Source of the DNA: Quisquiliibacterium sp.
GTDB taxonomy: Bacteria; Pseudomonadota; Gammaproteobacteria; Burkholderiales; Burkholderiaceae_E
DNA length: 9,964 nt
NCBI GenBank assembly: GCA_023257915.1
Contig: JALRBB010000297.1
Span: 1-9,964 of the forward strand
Direction of reading: 5' to 3'
Program-made: the position numbers and the translations under genes
Shown here: positions 7,145-9,964 of the stretch, one piece after another
Position numbering within the stretch: the stretch's first letter is position 1
Layout of the letters: every line of letters begins with the position of its first letter
The notes under the pieces: generated by a model
Told to the model about the DNA's origin: nothing
Databases searched by the model: none
The model's input: only the letters and a program-made list of their open reading frames with translations

Positions 7145-8308
7145 TTAGAACGCCTGAGCAAGAATCTGGCGGAAATCCTCGACCGTGGTGTGGCGCGGAT
7201 TCCAGCGAGAGTAGTCTGCCTCGAAACTGCTGCGGGCAATCTGCTCAAGAGCCTGTGCCTGGACACCGGCGTCGCGCAACCTGGCTGGGACGCCAAGATC
7301 CCGGCACAGAGACTCGATTGCGTCCACGGCCTGTGCGGCCGCTTCGAGGACAGGCAAGCCGTCTACCCGCCGTTCCATCGCACGTGCAACGCGAGCGTAT
7401 TTGTCCGGATTGGCAGGCAGATTGAAGCCAGCGACATGCGGCAGGCACAGCGCATTGGCCAGTCCATGCGAAAGATGGAACTGCGCCCCAAGAAAGCGGG
7501 CAATGCAGTGCACATTGCCCAGCCCGGTCTGCCCGAAGGTCATTCCGGCGATGCAGGACCCGACCAACATCCGATGGCCGGCATCGAGATTGGCGCGATT
7601 GGCGACGAATTGCCGGATGCTGCCCGATATCAACTCAATCGCCTGCAAGTTCATCGCGTCGGTCACCAGATTGGCCTGCAAGGACAGGAAAGACTCGAAC
7701 GCATGCACGAAGGCATCGATACCAGCGTGCGCAGCGACGTGGGCGGGAAGCGTCTGCAGGGCCAGCGGATCGAGAATCGCAACCCGGGCAGGGTTAAGCG
7801 CAGCATGGCGGATCGACATCTTGCGCCCGCTCGCGTCATCAGTGATCACGCATGAACCCGACACCTCCGAGCCGGTTCCGGCGGTTGTCGGCACCGCGAT
7901 CAGCGGCAACGGGGCAATCTGAAATTTCTCGATGCCCTCGTAGTCGTGAATCCGCCCGCCGTTGGTGGCCAGAATCCCGACCGCCTTGGCCACGTCAATC
8001 GAACTGCCGCCGCCAACCGCCAGCAGCAGGTCGGCACGAAACCCAGCGTTGAGACTACAGGCCTTCTCCACCGACGCGGCTCCTGGATCGGGCGAAATCT
8101 CGCTGAACTCCAGCAGCTCGCAACCCGCGTTGACCAAGGCTTCGCGCAATCCGGCGTAAAAGGCGCCCGATCGCAGGGCTTCGTCCACGACAACCAGAAC
8201 ACGCCGGGCAACAAACTGTTGCAGCGCATCGACGATTCGCAGGTGGGAACCGACACCAAGCAAAACACGGGTCGGACAAAAATACGACGAAACCTTGGCT
8301 GCGGTCAT
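7145..8308 (-). CDS. Iron-containing (group III) alcohol dehydrogenase
   Basis: This 387-residue protein has the normal length for the FucO/AdhB family of NAD(P)-dependent alcohol or aldehyde oxidoreductases. The N-terminal Rossmann-like half carries the nucleotide motif GGGSSIDVAK (99-108) and TTAGTGSE (141-148). The helical C-terminal half carries the metal ligands: D198 and H202 in GIDAFVHAFE, H267 in GLGNVHCIA, and H281 in SHGLAN. Their spacing (4 and 14) is the same as in FucO. The extra conserved histidine four residues after the third ligand in FucO is R271 here (codon CGC at 7498-7496), a change seen in some branches of the family. I chose the ATG at 8306-8308 because the frame further upstream (to 8740) encodes low-complexity Arg/Gly sequence and overlaps the divergent gene. 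The substrate is unknown. It is the first gene of a probable operon with H-NOX and the kinase. Confidence 0.92.
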   Translation of the reverse strand: MTAAKVSSYFCPTRVLLGVGSHLRIVDALQQFVARRVLVVVDEALRSGAFYAGLREALVNAGCELLEFSEISPDPGAASVEKACSLNAGFRADLLLAVGGGSSIDVAKAVGILATNGGRIHDYEGIEKFQIAPLPLIAVPTTAGTGSEVSGSCVITDDASGRKMSIRHAALNPARVAILDPLALQTLPAHVAAHAGIDAFVHAFESFLSLQANLVTDAMNLQAIELISGSIRQFVANRANLDAGHRMLVGSCIAGMTFGQTGLGNVHCIARFLGAQFHLSHGLANALCLPHVAGFNLPANPDKYARVARAMERRVDGLPVLEAAAQAVDAIESLCRDLGVPARLRDAGVQAQALEQIARSSFEADYSRWNPRHTTVEDFRQILAQAF

Positions 8309-8358
8309 GACAGATCCATGGGGAAAAACGCTCAGCCAAGCATACCGCCGCCCTCGCC

Positions 8359-8388
8359 TTGACCTGCCCTGTCTCGAACCCGCACCAT
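8359..8388 (+). promoter_or_regulatory. Possible sigma-70 type promoter for the dimethylformamidase-like gene
   Basis: TTGACC (8359-8364, five of six matches to the -35 consensus) is followed after 18 bases by CACCAT (8383-8388, three of six for -10). It would start transcription about 25-30 bases before the chosen ATG at 8423. The -10 match is poor, so this is only a candidate. No matching promoter for the divergent dehydrogenase gene was recognised in the same 114-base gap (8309-8422). Confidence 0.25.
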
Positions 8389-8422
8389 GCGCGTCTTTCC
8401 GATCACTGCGATGGAGCCTGCG

Positions 8423-9964
8423 ATGTTGCCACTGGCCGCTTATGCCGAACGCCTTTCCGCCCGCCCTGGCGAGACCTTGCGCTTTCATGTCGCGACTGCG
8501 GCCGGGGTAGCTGTGAGTGCGAGCATCGTCCGAGTGCTGTGCGCCGACCCAAATCCACAGATCGGCGGCGTGCAGACCGAGCCTGTCGCGGTCCCGGTGA
8601 CGACACTGGCCGAACCGGGACCCCAGCCAGTCCCGCTTGGCTCCTACGCGGCGCTGGGCAACGCGCAATTGCTGGCCGGGATCGTCAGCTTCAGCTTTTC
8701 GGTGACGTTCAAGCCGACCCTGGCACTGTCTCGCAGGCAAGTGCTTGCCTCAAGCCGGGTAGCAGGTGCCGACGGCTTTGAGATCGAACTGAGTCCGACG
8801 CAGACGGTGCGCGCGACCGTCGCGACGACGGCGGGCGATGCCATGGTCGAGAGCAGCGCACCGGTGCCAATGGACAGTTGGAGCCAGCTCGCGCTAGTCG
8901 TTGATGCCGCAAGCGGCAAGATGCGTCTGGAGATCGGACAGCCCGGGCCGGCACAAACCATGACCCGCGTGGTCGCGTCTTTGCCCGGCACTGTGCTGCC
9001 GGGCTCTGGCCTGCGCCGGCTGAGCCTGGCCAGCGCAAGCGCCGACTGGCCGGTGGAGTGCTTTAACGGACTCCTCGAACGGCCGGCCTTGATCGGCAAG
9101 GCCCTGCCCCAGGACGAATCAACATCCGCCGATGCCTGGACCGCGGACCAAAGCTGCCTCGGCTCCTGGGACTTCTCGCGCGAGATGCACACGCAACGCC
9201 TCACCGACCTCGGCCCGAACGGCCAGCACGGGGATCTTTTCAATACGCCGACACGCGCGATGCGCGGCGCGAACTGGAGCGGCGAGGAGCACTGCTACCG
9301 TCACGCGCCGGAGCAATATGGCGCGATTCACTTTCATGAGGATGATCTTGACGACTGTCGATGGCCCGCGACTCATCAGATCACGATTCCGCAGGACCTG
9401 AAGTCGGATGCGTACGCGCTGATCCTGCGGGCTGGCGACATCAGTGAAAACGTGCCGTTTTTCGTGGTGCCCCCGCGCGGACGTGCGAACGCCAAGATTG
9501 CAGTGCTGGTCTCCACGTTCACCTACACGATCTATGGCAACCACGCGCGGCCGGAATGGATGACCGACCCAAAATGGCGACAGGCCTATGTGGAGCAGGC
9601 TCGGCAGTGGAATGCGTATCCCTACAACCCCGGCGAGCATCGCGACTACGCGCTGTCCACGTACAACTATCACACCGACGGCTCGGGTGTCGGAATGGTG
9701 ACCTGGCGCCGTCCGATGCTGAACCTGCGACTCGGATACATCACCTACCCGTATCCGGAGATCCGCGGATCGGGCCTGCGCCATTACCCGGCCGACAGCC
9801 ACCTGCTGATGTGGCTTACGCACCAGGGGCATCAGTTCGACCTGATCACTGACGCCGAGTTACACGAGGAAGGCCTGGAGTTGCTCTCGCGCTACAAGGT
9901 GCTGATCACTGGCTCGCATCCGGAATATCACACCGGGCGAATGCTGGACGCGCTGCAGGCGTAT
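8423..9964 (+). CDS. N,N-dimethylformamidase beta-subunit-like protein (3' truncated)
   Basis: The frame is open from the chosen ATG to the window end (514 codons, no stop). Relatives are about 750 residues, so roughly a third is missing. The start MLPLAAYAERLSARPGETLRF matches the usual N-terminus and has GGAG (8413-8416) six bases upstream. In-frame ATGs at 8387 and 8411 are alternatives, but they lie upstream of that Shine-Dalgarno or overlap it. There is an N-terminal beta domain, then a laminin-G/concanavalin-like domain (about 115-240), then the family's characteristic SWDFSREMHTQRLTDLGPNG and NWSGEEHCYRHAPEQYGAIHFH. A C-terminal amidotransferase-like fold begins near 350 (KIAVLVSTFTYTIYGNH) and includes HQFDLITDAELH and VLITGSHPEYH. 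Characterised dimethylformamidase is an iron enzyme that hydrolyses dimethylformamide to dimethylamine and formate. Its iron site is in the C-terminal domain, and I could not check it fully here. No separate small alpha subunit gene is seen in the window. The true substrate may be another amide. Confidence 0.85.
   Translation, partial: MLPLAAYAERLSARPGETLRFHVATAAGVAVSASIVRVLCADPNPQIGGVQTEPVAVPVTTLAEPGPQPVPLGSYAALGNAQLLAGIVSFSFSVTFKPTLALSRRQVLASSRVAGADGFEIELSPTQTVRATVATTAGDAMVESSAPVPMDSWSQLALVVDAASGKMRLEIGQPGPAQTMTRVVASLPGTVLPGSGLRRLSLASASADWPVECFNGLLERPALIGKALPQDESTSADAWTADQSCLGSWDFSREMHTQRLTDLGPNGQHGDLFNTPTRAMRGANWSGEEHCYRHAPEQYGAIHFHEDDLDDCRWPATHQITIPQDLKSDAYALILRAGDISENVPFFVVPPRGRANAKIAVLVSTFTYTIYGNHARPEWMTDPKWRQAYVEQARQWNAYPYNPGEHRDYALSTYNYHTDGSGVGMVTWRRPMLNLRLGYITYPYPEIRGSGLRHYPADSHLLMWLTHQGHQFDLITDAELHEEGLELLSRYKVLITGSHPEYHTGRMLDALQAY

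Noticed and set aside
8309..8740. In-frame extension of the dehydrogenase reading frame up to 8740 (531 residues)
   Set aside because: The extra 144 residues are Arg/Gly-rich with no domain and are antisense to the well-supported dimethylformamidase-like gene. The 387-residue form has the family's normal length and N-terminus.
9119..9832. Minus-strand open frame (237 codons) inside the dimethylformamidase-like gene
   Set aside because: It has no motif or ribosome site, and the plus strand carries a continuous, family-matching 514-codon frame over the same bases.

Overview
The window is a GC-rich piece of bacterial chromosome with densely packed, short-gapped genes. The gene families (a Bcr/CflA exporter, an H-NOX sensor with a hybrid histidine kinase, a Cache-PAS-GGDEF cyclase, an iron-type alcohol dehydrogenase and a dimethylformamidase-like enzyme) suggest a free-living, respiring proteobacterium, most likely a gammaproteobacterium. 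That placement rests on gene content alone and is not firm. I see no rRNA, tRNA, CRISPR array, insertion sequence or phage gene.

Layout. At the left edge is the 3' part of an MFS drug-efflux type transporter (+ strand, 1-867). It converges on a membrane-bound diguanylate cyclase (-, 884-2866). Upstream of the cyclase, on the same strand, lies a 580-residue amidohydrolase of the N-acyl-D-amino-acid deacylase superfamily (-, 2939-4681), which starts at TTG behind a good Shine-Dalgarno. A 197-base divergent gap follows, then a small single-domain cupin (+, 4879-5160). The cupin converges on a three-gene block read leftward: iron-containing alcohol dehydrogenase (7145-8308), H-NOX heme sensor (6536-7081) and hybrid histidine kinase (5170-6528). 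Divergent from that block is a large N,N-dimethylformamidase beta-subunit-like protein (+, from 8423) that runs off the right edge.

How the genes may work together. The clearest system is the H-NOX/kinase pair. The H-NOX has the proximal histidine and the YxSxR heme-propionate motif, and it has leucine where O2-binding H-NOX proteins have a distal tyrosine, so it should sense nitric oxide. The kinase starts 7 bases after the H-NOX stop and has no sensor domain of its own, only a coiled coil, HisKA, HATPase and a receiver, so it very likely takes its signal from H-NOX in trans. No downstream HPt or response regulator is in the window. The alcohol dehydrogenase lies 63 bases upstream on the same strand and could be co-transcribed, which would place a metabolic enzyme in a nitric-oxide-sensing unit.

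The dimethylformamidase-like protein, the amidohydrolase, the cupin and the dehydrogenase together look like an accessory amide or small-molecule catabolic region. The substrates cannot be read from the sequence.
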